A stretch of 64,000 nucleotides of DNA from Clavibacter nebraskensis NCPPB 2581 (lineage in GTDB: Bacteria; Actinomycetota; Actinomycetes; Actinomycetales; Microbacteriaceae): assembly GCF_000355695.1 (NCBI RefSeq), contig NC_020891.1, positions 1,426,001 to 1,490,000 of the forward strand. Direction: 5' to 3'. The translations under genes and the position numbers were made by a program. This document shows, one piece after another, positions 25,225-34,548 of this stretch. How positions within the stretch are numbered: the stretch's first letter is position 1; each line of letters opens with the position of its first letter. Below the pieces are notes generated by a model. That model was not told where the DNA came from. It saw only the letters and a list, made by a program, of their open reading frames with translations, and made no database searches.

Positions 25225-25276
25225 ACGGTACGCGGGCACGGGGCTTGCCGGTCCGGTCGCCCGGCTCCCGTACCCT
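25225..25276. promoter_or_regulatory. Two divergent leaderless promoters
   Basis: On the minus strand TACCGT (25230-25225) plus a 7-base spacer leads to GTG 25217. On the plus strand TACCCT (25271-25276) plus a 6-base spacer leads to GTG 25283. The 65-base region has no Shine-Dalgarno site for either gene. Confidence 0.7.
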
Positions 25277-25282
25277 CGATGC

Positions 25283-25816
25283 GTGACCCCCGCCACCCGC
25301 GACCTCGTGCCCGCCGACCTCGCCTGGATGGTGCCGCTCAACAACGCGGCCGTGCCCGCGGTCCCGCCCATGGACGCCGCCACGCTCGGCGAGGTGCTCG
25401 GCCGCGCCGACCTCGCGATCGCCGTCGTCGACGCGGACGCGCCCGACCAGACGCCCGTCGGCATGCTCCTCGCCATGCAGCCCGGCGGCGCCTACGACAG
25501 CCCGAACTACCGCTGGTTCGCCGAGCACGGCGTCGACGGCCTCTACGTCGACCGGATCGTGGTCGCCGCCGGGCAGCGCGGGCGCCGGCTCGGCCAGGTG
25601 CTCTACGCGCGCGTCTTCGCCGAAGCCCGCCGCACGGGCCGCGCCGCCGTCACATGCGAGGTCAACACGCTGCCGCCGAACCCCGGATCGCTCGCCTTCC
25701 ACGGCCGGCTCGGGTTCGTCCGCCTCGCCGAGGTCGTCGACCCCGACGGGCTCCACGCGGTCGCGATGCTGTCCGCTCCCGTGGATCCCGCATCGTCGGA
25801 TCCGTCCGCGGCCTGA
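25283..25816 (+). CDS. GNAT family N-acetyltransferase
   Basis: The 177-residue protein shows GNAT topology. The acetyl-CoA pyrophosphate loop is near VVAAGQRGRRLGQVLYARV (Q/R-x-x-G-x-G/R type), preceded by the beta-4 strand LYVDRIVV. CEVNTLPPNPGSLAFHGRLGF matches the beta-5 and alpha-4 region that carries the general-acid residue in many GNATs. The acceptor is unknown. The start is GTG 25283, six bases after TACCCT, rather than any upstream codon. Confidence 0.9.
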   Translation: MTPATRDLVPADLAWMVPLNNAAVPAVPPMDAATLGEVLGRADLAIAVVDADAPDQTPVGMLLAMQPGGAYDSPNYRWFAEHGVDGLYVDRIVVAAGQRGRRLGQVLYARVFAEARRTGRAAVTCEVNTLPPNPGSLAFHGRLGFVRLAEVVDPDGLHAVAMLSAPVDPASSDPSAA

Positions 25817-25873
25817 TCCGCGCGCCATGATGGACGGGACCCCGCCCACCACCCGCCCCTCGAGGAGGCGCCC

Positions 25874-26488
25874 ATGACCGGCATCACCCGCGGCTTCGTC
25901 GGCCGCCCCCGGAAGGGCCCCGCCGACCGGCTCCCGCCCGGCCAGTACGACACCCAGGGCGGCTGGCCCGTCCTCACCGCCGAGGCCGTGCCGAACCTGC
26001 CCGAGTCGCGCTGGTCGATCGCCGTCGACGGCCTCGTTGAGCGCCCCACGACGTGGGACTGGGACGAGGCCCACGCGCTGCCCCGGTCCGAGTACGCGGG
26101 CGACATTCACTGCGTCACCACCTGGACCCGGCTCGACACGCGGTTCGCGGGCGTCAGCGTGGACACCCTGCTCGACGCCGCGGGCCCGCTCCCGGAGGCG
26201 CGCTTCGTCCTCGCCACCTCGCACTCCGGCTACACGACCAACCTGCCGCTGGAGGACCTCCGCGGCGGCCGTGCCTGGATCGCGTGGGAGGCCGACGGCC
26301 GCCCGCTCACGCCCGACCACGGCGGACCCGCGCGCCTCCTCGTGCCGCACCTCTACTTCTGGAAGAGCGCCAAGTGGATCGCCCGCCTCACGCTCCTCGA
26401 CCGCGACCAGCAGGGCTTCTGGGAGCGCAACGGCTACCACGACCGCGGCGACCCGTGGCGCGAGCAGCGCTACCAGGGCGACCGCTGA
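25874..26488 (+). CDS. Sulfite-oxidase-like molybdopterin oxidoreductase
   Basis: The 204-residue protein matches the oxidoreductase molybdopterin-binding fold. The molybdenum-ligating cysteine sits in YAGDIHCVTTWTR, followed by the cofactor pocket regions ATSHSGYTTNLPLEDL and HGGPARLLVPHLYFWKSAKW. It lacks the C-terminal dimerisation domain of full sulfite oxidases and has no export signal, so it is a short cytoplasmic-type homologue similar to YedY-related proteins of actinobacteria. GAGGAGG lies 7 bases before ATG 25874. The flavin reductase that follows overlaps it and is a natural electron partner. The substrate is unknown. Confidence 0.9.
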   Translation: MTGITRGFVGRPRKGPADRLPPGQYDTQGGWPVLTAEAVPNLPESRWSIAVDGLVERPTTWDWDEAHALPRSEYAGDIHCVTTWTRLDTRFAGVSVDTLLDAAGPLPEARFVLATSHSGYTTNLPLEDLRGGRAWIAWEADGRPLTPDHGGPARLLVPHLYFWKSAKWIARLTLLDRDQQGFWERNGYHDRGDPWREQRYQGDR

Positions 26489-27243
26489 GCGCGCAGGCGG
26501 CCGGGTCCGCCCGCGGGCCCGGTCCCGCGCGCGAGCCCGCGGTCCCCGCCTCCGTCGGCGGCGAGTGGCGGACGGCGAGGATCACGGCGCTCGAGCACCC
26601 GACGCCCACGACCGTCCTGCTGCGCTTCGACGTGCCCGACCGGATCCCGCACCTGCCCGGCCAGCACTGCGTCGTCCGGCTGCGCGCGGAGGACGGGTAC
26701 ACGGCCCAGCGCTCGTACTCGATCCTCTCCGCGCCGCACGAGGACGGCGTCGAGCTGCTGATGGAGCGCTACGAGGACGGCGAGGTGAGCGGGTTCTTCG
26801 CCGACGTCGCCCGGGTCGGCGACGAGATCGAGATGCGCCTGCCCATCGGCGGCTTCTTCGTGTGGGACGGCGCGACCCCCGCGGTCGCGCTCGGCGGCGG
26901 CACGGGCGCGGTGCCGCTCGTGTCGATGGTCCGCCACGCGCGCCACCTCGGCGTCCCGGACCTCGTCCGCGTGGCCGTCTCGGCGCGCACGGCGGCCGAC
27001 GTTCCGTGCCGCGCGGAGCTCGAGGCCGCGGGCGCGCTCATCGTGACGACCCGGAAGCGGCACGGCGCGCGCGGGTTCGGGCGCCTCCGCACCGACGAGG
27101 TCGCGGGGCTCGCCGCGGGCGCCGGGGTCGCGCTCGTGTGCGGGTCCACCGCGTTCGCGGGCGGGGCGACGCGCCTGCTGCTCGACGCCGGGGTCGACCG
27201 CGACGCGATCCGCATCGAGCAGTTCGGCCCGTCGGGGGAGTGA
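26455..27243 (+). CDS. Ferredoxin-reductase-type flavin oxidoreductase
   Basis: FAD/NAD(P)H module of the ferredoxin-NADP reductase family. FAD binding is shown by AQRSYSILSAPHEDG (RxYS motif) and the NAD(P) site by VALGGGTGAVPLVSMVRHA. The C-terminal VCGSTAFAGGATRLLL corresponds to the family's final CG motif. No 2Fe-2S domain is attached, so it probably passes electrons to the overlapping sulfite-oxidase-like protein. The start is uncertain. GTG 26455 gives 262 residues with a 34-base overlap, while CTG 26485 would give a 4-base CTGA overlap like many pairs here. Neither has a clear ribosome site. Confidence 0.82.
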   Translation: MARAALPGRPLSAQAAGSARGPGPAREPAVPASVGGEWRTARITALEHPTPTTVLLRFDVPDRIPHLPGQHCVVRLRAEDGYTAQRSYSILSAPHEDGVELLMERYEDGEVSGFFADVARVGDEIEMRLPIGGFFVWDGATPAVALGGGTGAVPLVSMVRHARHLGVPDLVRVAVSARTAADVPCRAELEAAGALIVTTRKRHGARGFGRLRTDEVAGLAAGAGVALVCGSTAFAGGATRLLLDAGVDRDAIRIEQFGPSGE

Positions 27244-27308
27244 CGCCGACGCCGCCGTCGGGCCACACTGGGTCGGACGGCGACGGAGCCGCGGGGAGCG
27301 GGTGCCGG

Positions 27309-27842
27309 ATGGAGCGATCGGTCGTGCTGCTGCGCGGGATCAACGTCGGGCGGGCCAAGCAGGTCCCCATGGCCGAGCTCGCGGCGGCGCTCGAGGGCCT
27401 CGGCTACGTGCGCGTCCGGACGCACCTGCGGAGCGGGAACGCCGTCGTCGACCACGAGCGCGCGAGCGGCCGCGGCGCCGCGGTGGCGATCGAGGACGCG
27501 GTGCGGCTCGCCACGGGCGTGACCGCGGACGTCCACCTCGTCCCGGCCGACGACTTCCGGCGCATCGCGGCGGGCATCCCGTTCGGCGCCGCCGCCGACG
27601 ACCCCGCCCGCCTCCTCGTCTCGTTCCTCGACCGCCCCCTGGATCCGCCGCCCGCCCCTCCACCCGCCGTCGACATCGCGCCCGACCTCGTCGCGGTCGC
27701 GCGCGACGCGGTCTACTCCTGGCACCCCGACGGCGTCTCCGCGTCCCGCGTGCCCCCCGCGTTCTGGCGCGGGCTCGGCGCCTCCGTCACGGCCAGGAAC
27801 GCCCGCACGGTGGCCCCCCTCGTCGCGCTCCTCGACTCCTGA
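27309..27842 (+). CDS. DUF1697 family protein
   Basis: The 177-residue protein has the family opening VVLLRGINVGRAKQVPMAEL, the central TGVTADVHLVPADDFRRI and the C-terminal SVTARNARTVAPL stretch. This family has no established biochemical function. ATG 27309 is preceded by GGGGAG at about 10 bases. It follows the reductase gene by 65 bases and is followed by a perfect hairpin, so it may be the last gene of the unit beginning at 25874. Confidence 0.85.
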   Translation: MERSVVLLRGINVGRAKQVPMAELAAALEGLGYVRVRTHLRSGNAVVDHERASGRGAAVAIEDAVRLATGVTADVHLVPADDFRRIAAGIPFGAAADDPARLLVSFLDRPLDPPPAPPPAVDIAPDLVAVARDAVYSWHPDGVSASRVPPAFWRGLGASVTARNARTVAPLVALLDS

Positions 27843-27899
27843 CGCCGCCGCCCGCGCCCCGCGCCCCCCCCGCACGGGGGTGACGTCCAGGAACCCGTC

Positions 27900-27925
27900 G
27901 CGCCCCCGTTCCGGATCGGGGGCGC
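27900..27925 (+). terminator. Perfect 9-bp hairpin terminator
   Basis: GCGCCCCCG (27900-27908), an 8-base loop, CGGGGGCGC (27917-27925), downstream of the DUF1697 gene. It ends 30 bases before the -10 of the next gene. Confidence 0.75.
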
Positions 27926-27955
27926 TGCGGCCTCCTCACGGCGCGGGCGGGGGGA

Positions 27956-27968
27956 TAGGTTCGTGGAC
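27956..27968 (+). promoter_or_regulatory. Leaderless -10 deciding the MpaB-like start
   Basis: TAGGTT (27956-27961) plus the 7-base spacer CGTGGAC places the transcript start at GTG 27969. GTG 27963, one base after the box, is therefore an unlikely start. Confidence 0.65.
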
Positions 27969-28961
27969 GTGAGCAGATTCGCGGACCGCTGGAAGTCCCA
28001 CATCCTGGAGACGTTCTCCGCGGACTCCGAGGGGCGACCCCAGTGGATCCAGGACCTCGAGCAGGGCGAGGACGCCGGCTGGTTCGGCCCCGGCTCCGCG
28101 GTCTGGGCCGTGCACGGCGGCATGCCGACGCTCGTGGCGGGGATCCGCGCCCTCCTCATGCAGACGCTCCACCCGGGCGCCATGGCCGGCGTCCACGACT
28201 GGTCGCGCTACCGCGAGGATCCGCTCGGCCGGCTCGCCGGCACCGTCCGCTGGGTCATCACCACGTCGTTCGGCGACCGGGACACCGCGGTCGACGTCAG
28301 CCGGCGCGTCCGCGGCTACCACCGCAAGGTGCAGGGCACGTTCGTCGACGGCCGCGGCGTCGAGCGCCCCTACAGCGCCAACGACCCGGACCTCCTCGCC
28401 TGGGTGCACGTGGTCTTCACCGACGCGTTCCTCAGCACGCACATGCAGTGGGGGCCGCCGATCCCGGGCGGGCCCGACCGGTACGTGGCCGAGTGGGCGA
28501 AGGCGGGCGAGCTCATGGGCGTCGAGGCGCCGCCGCGCTCGCACGCCGAGCTGCACGCGCAGATCGACGCGTTCCACGACCAGGGCCTCCTCCGCGCCGA
28601 CGAGCGCACGCGCGAGACGATCTCGTTCCTCCGCGAGCCGCCGCTGCGGCCCTCCATGCTGCCGGCCTACCGCGTGCTCTTCGCGGGAGCCGTCGCGTCG
28701 CTCGAGCCGCGGTACCGGGAGCTCCTCGGGCTCGACAAGGCGTCGTTCGGACCCTTCCCGCTGCCCGCGCTCGCCTCGACGCGCGTGATGCTCGGCGTCG
28801 CGGGGCGCGTGATGGGCGACCAGTCCACGAGCCACGAGGCCGCGCTCAAGCGCATCGCACGGCTGGACGCCCGGTCGGACGGGTCGTCGACCGGACCCGC
28901 GCAGGAGCCGTGCCCGGGACGCGGCGACGACGCCGGGCACCGCGCCCAGCCCGCGGCCTGA
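27969..28961 (+). CDS. Oxygenase MpaB/DUF2236 family protein
   Basis: A 330-residue protein of the DUF2236 group, which includes the fungal MpaB oxygenase and latex-clearing protein Lcp. The conserved motifs are GPGSAVWAVHGGMPTL, LMQTLHPGAMAGVHDWSRY (His and Arg of the haem region), and DPDLLAWVHVVFTDAFL with a conserved His. By family it would be a haem b-dependent cytoplasmic oxygenase; the substrate is unknown. The last 35 residues are a low-complexity Asp/Pro/Gly tail. The start GTG 27969 was set from the leaderless promoter. Confidence 0.85.
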   Translation: MSRFADRWKSHILETFSADSEGRPQWIQDLEQGEDAGWFGPGSAVWAVHGGMPTLVAGIRALLMQTLHPGAMAGVHDWSRYREDPLGRLAGTVRWVITTSFGDRDTAVDVSRRVRGYHRKVQGTFVDGRGVERPYSANDPDLLAWVHVVFTDAFLSTHMQWGPPIPGGPDRYVAEWAKAGELMGVEAPPRSHAELHAQIDAFHDQGLLRADERTRETISFLREPPLRPSMLPAYRVLFAGAVASLEPRYRELLGLDKASFGPFPLPALASTRVMLGVAGRVMGDQSTSHEAALKRIARLDARSDGSSTGPAQEPCPGRGDDAGHRAQPAA

Positions 28962-29037
28962 TCGCACGCCTCCCGCGGGTCAGGCGCCGCCCGCCAGGAC
29001 AGCCGATGTCGGCGGCCCGGGCTACCGTGGACACGAC

Positions 29038-30330
29038 ATGAGCAGGCAGGACGGATCGACGAGGCGCACGTCCGACGCGAGCGCGGACGACTCCGCGGCG
29101 ACCATCCTCCACATCGATATGGACGCGTTCTTCGCCGCCGTCGAGCTGCTCGAGCGCCCGGAGCTGCGCGGCACCCCCGTCATCGTCGGCGGGTCGTCGG
29201 GCCGCGGGGTCGTCACGAGCGCCACCTACGAGGCCCGGCGCTTCGGCGTCCGCTCGGCCATGCCCATGGCGCAGGCGCTGCGGCTCTGCCCGCAGGCCAC
29301 GGTCATCGGCGGCCACATGGAGAAGTACGCGCACTGGTCCCGCGTGGTCATGGGCATCTTCCGCGACGTCACCCCGATCGTCGAGCCGCTCAGCATCGAC
29401 GAGGCGTTCCTCGACGTGGCTGGCGCCCGCGGGCTCTTCGGCTCGCCCGCGGAGATCGGCGCGATGATCCGCCGCCGCGTGCACGCCGAGACCGGCCTCA
29501 CCTGCTCGGTGGGCGCGGCCTCCACCAAGTTCGTCGCCAAGCTCGCGAGCACGCGCTGCAAGCCCGACGGCCTCCTCGTCGTCCCCGCCGCCGAGACGCT
29601 GCCGTTCCTGCACGGGCTTCCCGTGGGCGCGCTCTGGGGGGTGGGGAAGACCACCGAGGAGTCGCTCCTCCGGCGCGGCCTCCGCACGGTCGCCGACATC
29701 GCGGACACGCCGCTGCCCACGCTGCAGTCGATGCTCGGCGAGTCCGCGGGCGCCCGGCTGCACGACCTCTCCTGGGGCCGGGATCCCCGGCGCGTCAGCA
29801 CGCATCGCGAGGAGAAGAGCATGGGGCACGAGAACACGTTCCACGACGACGTGACGGATCCCGAGATCGTGCGCCGCGAGCTCCTCGGCCAGGCCACGCG
29901 CGTCGCCGAGCGGCTACGGCGCGCCGGCCTCACCGCCCGCACCGTCTCGCTCAAGCTCCGCTACTCCGACTTCCGCACCATCACGCGCTCCCGCACCCTG
30001 TCGGATCCCACCGATGTCGCGCGCCGCATCTACGACGAGATCCGCGACGTCTACGAGCAGGTCGCCCGGCCCGGCGACCGGATCCGGCTCGTGGGCGTGC
30101 GCGCCGAGCAGCTCGACGACGCCGACAACCGCGCCGTCGCCCTGTGGGACGCGGACGAGGGCTGGCGCGAGGCCGAGCGCACGGTCGACCAGGCGGCGGA
30201 GCGGTTCGGCCGCGGCGCCATCGGGCCGGCGTCGCTCCTGCGGAAGCCCGGCGCGAAGCGGGCGACGGTGTCGGATCCGCGTACGGAGGCGGCGTCCCGC
30301 GGTACCCTCCCCGGACACCCGCCCGACTGA
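29038..30330 (+). CDS. dinB: DNA polymerase IV (Y family)
   Basis: Error-prone translesion polymerase of 430 residues. The palm motifs are complete: HIDMDAFFAAVELLERPELR (first metal Asp), VTSATYEARRFGVRSAMP and PLSIDEAFLDVAG (Asp-Glu pair). HhH regions GALWGVGKTTEESLLRRG and the little-finger segment RTVSLKLRYSDFRTITRS follow. TACCGT (29023-29028) ends 9 bases before ATG 29038, so the leader is at most a few bases. I see no LexA-type box (GAAC-N4-GTTC) upstream, so SOS control is not indicated by the sequence. Confidence 0.95.
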   Translation: MSRQDGSTRRTSDASADDSAATILHIDMDAFFAAVELLERPELRGTPVIVGGSSGRGVVTSATYEARRFGVRSAMPMAQALRLCPQATVIGGHMEKYAHWSRVVMGIFRDVTPIVEPLSIDEAFLDVAGARGLFGSPAEIGAMIRRRVHAETGLTCSVGAASTKFVAKLASTRCKPDGLLVVPAAETLPFLHGLPVGALWGVGKTTEESLLRRGLRTVADIADTPLPTLQSMLGESAGARLHDLSWGRDPRRVSTHREEKSMGHENTFHDDVTDPEIVRRELLGQATRVAERLRRAGLTARTVSLKLRYSDFRTITRSRTLSDPTDVARRIYDEIRDVYEQVARPGDRIRLVGVRAEQLDDADNRAVALWDADEGWREAERTVDQAAERFGRGAIGPASLLRKPGAKRATVSDPRTEAASRGTLPGHPPD

Positions 30331-30340
30331 CGAGGACCCC

Positions 30341-30817
30341 ATGACCGATCCCGCCGCGCCCGCCCCCGACGACCACGTCCCGGCAGGGGAGGAGGCAGCG
30401 GCCCCGGTCGCGCCGCCCACCCCACCCGCGGCACCGACGCCTCCCGTCGCCCCCTACTCGCCCCCGTCGGCATCCGTCGCCGCTCCCTACGGCCTCGCGC
30501 CCGCACCCGTCCCGCCCTCCCCGGCGGCGGTCGCATGGGGCCAGCCGGTCTACGCGGTCGCCCCGCCGAAGGGCCTCAGCCTCACGTCGATGATTCTGGG
30601 CCTCGTCTCGGTCTTCTTCTTCTGGACTTTCCTGTGCCCGCTCATCGGGCTCGTGTTCGGCATCATCGGCATCCGCAAGGAGCCGGCCAGCCGCGGCTTC
30701 GCCATCACGGGCCTCATCCTCAACGGCCTCCTGCTGCTCATCCCCGTCGCGTTCGTGCTCTCGATCGTCGTCGCCGGCGGCACGCTCTTCGGCATCGCGG
30801 CCACCACCCCGCGCTGA
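30341..30817 (+). CDS. DUF4190 membrane protein with Pro/Ala-rich N-terminus
   Basis: The 158-residue protein has a long Pro/Ala-rich cytoplasmic or disordered region (about residues 1-80). It is followed by the DUF4190 pair of membrane helices, LTSMILGLVSVFFFWTFLCPLIGLVFGIIGI and ITGLILNGLLLLIPVAFVLSIVV in outline, separated by a short basic loop. ATG 30341 has GAGGA 6 bases upstream; TACCCT near 30303 is a plausible -10 inside the end of dinB. A related but shorter protein lies 104 bases downstream. The function is unknown. Confidence 0.85.
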   Translation: MTDPAAPAPDDHVPAGEEAAAPVAPPTPPAAPTPPVAPYSPPSASVAAPYGLAPAPVPPSPAAVAWGQPVYAVAPPKGLSLTSMILGLVSVFFFWTFLCPLIGLVFGIIGIRKEPASRGFAITGLILNGLLLLIPVAFVLSIVVAGGTLFGIAATTPR

Positions 30818-30920
30818 TCGGGAGCGCGGACTCCACGGAAGCGTGGATGACGCGCTCCGCTCGGCGCGACATGGGCTACCGTCCGGCGTCACGCACCCGT
30901 CATGCGACACGAGGAGAGCT

Positions 30921-31247
30921 GTGGACGTTCGCCGCCCGGATCCCGACCCGAATCCCGCCGAAGGACCCGTTCTGCGATGGCCGCGGCCGGCGCCCGTCTC
31001 CGCGACGGAGATGCTGACCCAGAAGAAGGACCTGGCGACGACCTCGATGATCCTCGGACTCGTCTCGCTGGTCGCCGGATGGACCGTCGTGTGCCCGCTC
31101 GCGGGCTTCGTCGTGGGGATCGTCTCCTGGACTCGGGAGCCCGGTGGGCACGACCGCGCGGTCGTCGGGCTCCTGTTGAACGGCGTCGTCATCGCCGCCG
31201 TGGTGGGCACGGTCGCCATCATCGCGTGGGTGTGGACCGCGGTGTGA
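30921..31247 (+). CDS. DUF4190 membrane protein, short paralogue
   Basis: A 108-residue protein with the same two-helix DUF4190 core as its neighbour (TTSMILGLVSLVAGWTVVCPLAGFV, then AVVGLLLNGVVIAAVVGTVA). It is preceded by a Pro-rich segment of about 30 residues. I chose GTG 30921 because GAGGAGAG ends 2-3 bases upstream and a longer frame from 30843 lacks a site. A tandem duplication with 30341-30817 is likely. The stop is only 15 bases from the convergent UDP-glucose dehydrogenase gene. Confidence 0.75.
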   Translation: MDVRRPDPDPNPAEGPVLRWPRPAPVSATEMLTQKKDLATTSMILGLVSLVAGWTVVCPLAGFVVGIVSWTREPGGHDRAVVGLLLNGVVIAAVVGTVAIIAWVWTAV

Positions 31248-31262
31248 TCCGACGCTCGCCCT

Positions 31263-32576
31263 CTAGGGCCGGCCCATCCCGCGATAGCGCCAGCCGGCGG
31301 CACGCCACGCGACGGGGTCGAGGCAGTTGCGGCCGTCGACGATGACGGGCGTCGTCACGATGGCCTTGAGCTCGGCCGGGTCGATGGCCCGGTACTGCTT
31401 CCACTCGGTGAGCAGCATGACGGCGTCGGCGTCGCGGGCCGCCTCCTGCCAGGTGTTGACGTAGGTGAGCTCCGGGAATCGGCGGCGCGAGTTCTCGTTG
31501 GCGTACGGATCCGTCGCGAGCACCCGCGCGCCCTGCAGCTGCAGCTGCGCGGAGATGCTGAGCGCGGGGGAGTCGCGCACGTCGTCCGACTCGGGCTTGA
31601 AGGCGAGGCCCAGCACGGCGATGTTGCGCCCGAGCAGGGATCCGCCGCACACCTCGCGCGCCACGTCGACCGCGCGCACGCGACGGCGCATGTTGATGGA
31701 GTCGACCTCGCGGAGGAACGTGAGCGCCTGGTCGGCGCCGAGCTCGCCCGCGCGCGCCATGAAGGCGCGGATGTCCTTGGGGAGACAGCCGCCGCCGAAG
31801 CCGATGCCGGCGTTGAGGAAGCGGCGGCCGATGCGGTCGTCGTAGCCGATGGCGTCCGCCAGCTGCGTGACGTCGGCGCCGGTGGCCTCGCACACCTCGG
31901 CCATGGCGTTGATGAAGGAGATCTTGGTCGCGAGGAACGCGTTGGCGGATACCTTCACGAGCTCCGCGGTCTCGTAGTCGGTCGTCACGCGCGCGGTGCC
32001 GGTGCCGAGCGCGGTGGCGTAGACCTCGTCGAGCGCCGCCCGACCGGCCTCGCCGGCGTCGCCCGCGGGGAGGCCGTAGACGAAGCGGTCGGGCGTGAGC
32101 GTGTCCTCGACCGCGAAGCCCTCGCGCAGGAACTCCGGGTTCCACACGAGCGTCGCGCCGGGGACGCGCGCGTCGATCCGCTCCGCGAGACGCCGCGCGG
32201 TGCCGACGGGGACGGTGGACTTGCCGGCCACGACGTCGCCCGGTGCGAGGTGGGGGATCAGCGCGTCGACGGCGGCGTCGACGTAGGTCATGTCGGCGGC
32301 GTTCTCGCCGCGCTTCTGCGGCGTGCCGACCGCGATGAAGTGCATGCGGGATCCCGCCGCCTCGGCCGTGTCGGTGGTGAAGCGGAGGCGGCCGGTGGCG
32401 AGCTGCTCGGTGAGGAGGTCCGGCAGGCCCGGCTCGAAGAACGGGGCGACGCCGGTCTGCAGCGAGGCGACCTTAGCGGCGTCCACGTCGATCGCGACCA
32501 CGTCGTGCCCGAGGCGGCTCATGCACGCGGCGTGGACCGTGCCGAGGTAGCCGCAGCCGATGACGGAGATGCGCAC
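31263..32576 (-). CDS. ugd: UDP-glucose 6-dehydrogenase
   Basis: Oxidises UDP-glucose to UDP-glucuronate, a precursor for capsule or exopolysaccharide. The 437 residues start with the NAD-binding motif VIGCGYLGTVHAACMSRLGH, then VAVGTPQKRG, STVPVGTARRL, NPEFLREGFAVEDTL and the catalytic cysteine in NAGIGFGGGCLPKDI. LGLAFKPESDDVRDSP follows in the C-terminal domain. GTG 32576 has AAGGA 6 bases upstream. A -10 (TACGGT, 32664-32659) and the palindrome GGCACGTGACGTGCC (32670-32684) lie upstream, suggesting control by a DNA-binding repressor. No polysaccharide glycosyltransferases are adjacent. Confidence 0.95.
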   Translation of the reverse strand: MRISVIGCGYLGTVHAACMSRLGHDVVAIDVDAAKVASLQTGVAPFFEPGLPDLLTEQLATGRLRFTTDTAEAAGSRMHFIAVGTPQKRGENAADMTYVDAAVDALIPHLAPGDVVAGKSTVPVGTARRLAERIDARVPGATLVWNPEFLREGFAVEDTLTPDRFVYGLPAGDAGEAGRAALDEVYATALGTGTARVTTDYETAELVKVSANAFLATKISFINAMAEVCEATGADVTQLADAIGYDDRIGRRFLNAGIGFGGGCLPKDIRAFMARAGELGADQALTFLREVDSINMRRRVRAVDVAREVCGGSLLGRNIAVLGLAFKPESDDVRDSPALSISAQLQLQGARVLATDPYANENSRRRFPELTYVNTWQEAARDADAVMLLTEWKQYRAIDPAELKAIVTTPVIVDGRNCLDPVAWRAAGWRYRGMGRP

Positions 32577-32658
32577 GGGGGAGTCCTTCACGTCGAGGGA
32601 GGGCCGCCGAGGGGGCACCGGACGACGGTCGAGCGGGTCGCCGGGCGGCGGCGAGGGC

Positions 32659-32684
32659 ACCGTATCACGGGCACGTGACGTGCC
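32659..32684 (-). promoter_or_regulatory. ugd promoter with palindromic operator candidate
   Basis: TACGGT on the minus strand (32664-32659) is the likely -10. The palindrome GGCACGT-G-ACGTGCC (32670-32684) covers the -10/-35 spacer. Its core GCACG-N3-CGTGC matches the palindrome in the SDR promoter at 19523-19535. Confidence 0.5.
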
Positions 32685-32745
32685 ACAGGCGGGGCCCGGC
32701 GTGCGCTCGCGCGCCGCGTCGGACCCCGCCCCGGTGTGCCGCGGA

Positions 32746-34548
32746 TCAGACCAGCAGGGCCTCCGCGGAGTCCGCCACCGGGCCGAGGATGGCGGCCGAG
32801 CGCGCGGGCAGGACGACCTCGTCGTCGCCCAGGGCGACGCCCGGGACCGTCGCGAGCAGCAGAGCGGGGCGCTCGCCCACGACGGGCACACGCCGCTCCT
32901 CGTCGGACAGGTTGACCACGATGGACAGCTCGCCGCGGTCCATCACGAGCAGGCGGGCCTCCTCGTGCACCTCGACCTCGACCTCGGCGAACCGGGGGTC
33001 GGTGAGGTCGGGGTGGGCGCGGCGCAGGCGGATCAGCTGGCCGTACAGCGCGAACAGGCGGGCGTGCTGCGAGTCCGCGGCCTCGGCGCCGTAGAGCTCC
33101 GACCAGTCGAGCTTCGAGTCCTGGAAGGTCGAGAGGTCCTGGGGGTTCGGCACGACCGACTCGTCCCAGCCCATCTTCGCGAACTCCGCGATGCGGCCCT
33201 TCGCGGTCGCCTCGCCGAGGTCGTGCTCGGGGTGCGACGTGAAGAACTGCCACGGCGTGGTCGCGCCCCACTCCTCGCCCATGAAGAGCATCGGGGTGAA
33301 GGGCGACGTCAGCGTGAGGACCGCGGCGAGCGCCAGCCCGCCCTCGTCGAGCGTGGCCGAGAGGCGGTCGCCGGTGGCGCGGTTGCCGATCTGGTCGTGG
33401 TTCTGGTTCGCGACCACGAGGCGGTGCGCGGGGATCCGCTCGGTGTCGATCGGCCGCCCGTGCACGCGGCCGCGGAAGGACGACCACGTGCCGTCGTGGA
33501 AGAAGCCGCGCGTGATCACCTTGGCGAGCGCCCCGAGCGACGCGAAGTCCTCGTAGTAGCCGGTCGTCTCGCCCGTGAGCGCGACGTGGACGGCGTGGTG
33601 GAAGTCGTCGCTCCACTGCGCGTCGAGTCCGTAGCCGTGCGCCTCGCGCGAGGTGATGAGCTTCGGATCGTTGAGGTCGGACTCCGCGATGAGCGTGAGC
33701 GGCCGGCCGACGTGCGCGGACAGCACGTCCACCTGCACCGCGAGCTCCTCGAGGAGGTGCGTCGCGGTGTCGTCAACGAGCGCGTGCACGGCGTCGAGGC
33801 GCAGCGCGTCGACGTGGTAGTCGCCGAGCCACATGAGCGCGTTGTCGATGATGTACTCGCGCACGGGACCGGAGTCCTCGCCGTCGAGGTTGAGGCTGGA
33901 TCCCCAGGTGTTGGCCGAGGCCTCGTGCAGGTACGGGCCGAACTCCGGCAGGTAGTTCCCCGAGGGGCCGAGGTGGTTGTACACGACGTCCTGCACGACG
34001 CCGAGGCCGCGCGCGTGGCACGCGTCGACGAAGCGCTGGTACGCCTCGGGTCCGCCGTAGGTCTCCTGCACGGTGTACCAGAGGACCCCGTCGTAGCCCC
34101 AGTTGTGCGTGCCGTTGAAGCCGTTGACGGGCAGCACCTCCACGAGGTCCACGCCGAGCGCCACGAGGTGGTCGAGCCGGTCGATGGCGGAGTCGAGCGT
34201 GCCGTCGGGCGTGAAGGTGCCGATGTGCATCTCGTAGATCACGGCGCCGGCGAACTGGCGGCCGCTCCACGCCTGGTCGGTCCACGCGAACGACGACGGG
34301 TCGTAGGTGCGCGAGCGGCCGTGGACGCCCTCGGGCTGGCGGCGCGAGCGCGGGTCGGGCAGCGGGGTGTCGGCGTCGTCCACGAGGTAGCCGTAGTCGA
34401 GGTCGCCGGAGGGGAGGGCCTCGGCGCGGTCGGCGTCGAGGGTCCACCAGCCGTCGCCGACGGGCGAGAGCGGCAGGCGCTCGTCGCCCACGGAGAGGGC
34501 GAGGGTGTGGGCCTTCGGGGCCCAGATGTCGAAGCGGTCGTCGGTCAT
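32746..34548 (-). CDS. treZ: Malto-oligosyltrehalose trehalohydrolase
   Basis: Second enzyme of the TreY-TreZ route: cuts maltooligosyl-trehalose to release free trehalose. The 600-residue GH13 protein has an N-terminal carbohydrate-binding-like domain ([16 protein letters not shown]). GH13 motifs follow: [28 protein letters not shown] with the nucleophile Asp, [10 protein letters not shown] with the acid/base Glu, and [18 protein letters not shown]-terminal beta domain ends the protein. ATG 34548 overlaps the treY stop by four bases. It is the last gene of glgX-treY-treZ. Confidence 0.96.
   Translation of the reverse strand: MTDDRFDIWAPKAHTLALSVGDERLPLSPVGDGWWTLDADRAEALPSGDLDYGYLVDDADTPLPDPRSRRQPEGVHGRSRTYDPSSFAWTDQAWSGRQFAGAVIYEMHIGTFTPDGTLDSAIDRLDHLVALGVDLVEVLPVNGFNGTHNWGYDGVLWYTVQETYGGPEAYQRFVDACHARGLGVVQDVVYNHLGPSGNYLPEFGPYLHEASANTWGSSLNLDGEDSGPVREYIIDNALMWLGDYHVDALRLDAVHALVDDTATHLLEELAVQVDVLSAHVGRPLTLIAESDLNDPKLITSREAHGYGLDAQWSDDFHHAVHVALTGETTGYYEDFASLGALAKVITRGFFHDGTWSSFRGRVHGRPIDTERIPAHRLVVANQNHDQIGNRATGDRLSATLDEGGLALAAVLTLTSPFTPMLFMGEEWGATTPWQFFTSHPEHDLGEATAKGRIAEFAKMGWDESVVPNPQDLSTFQDSKLDWSELYGAEAADSQHARLFALYGQLIRLRRAHPDLTDPRFAEVEVEVHEEARLLVMDRGELSIVVNLSDEERRVPVVGERPALLLATVPGVALGDDEVVLPARSAAILGPVADSAEALLV

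Noticed and set aside
29023-29037. SOS (LexA) control of dinB
   Set aside because: No GAAC-N4-GTTC type box was seen near the promoter; only the -10 TACCGT is evident.
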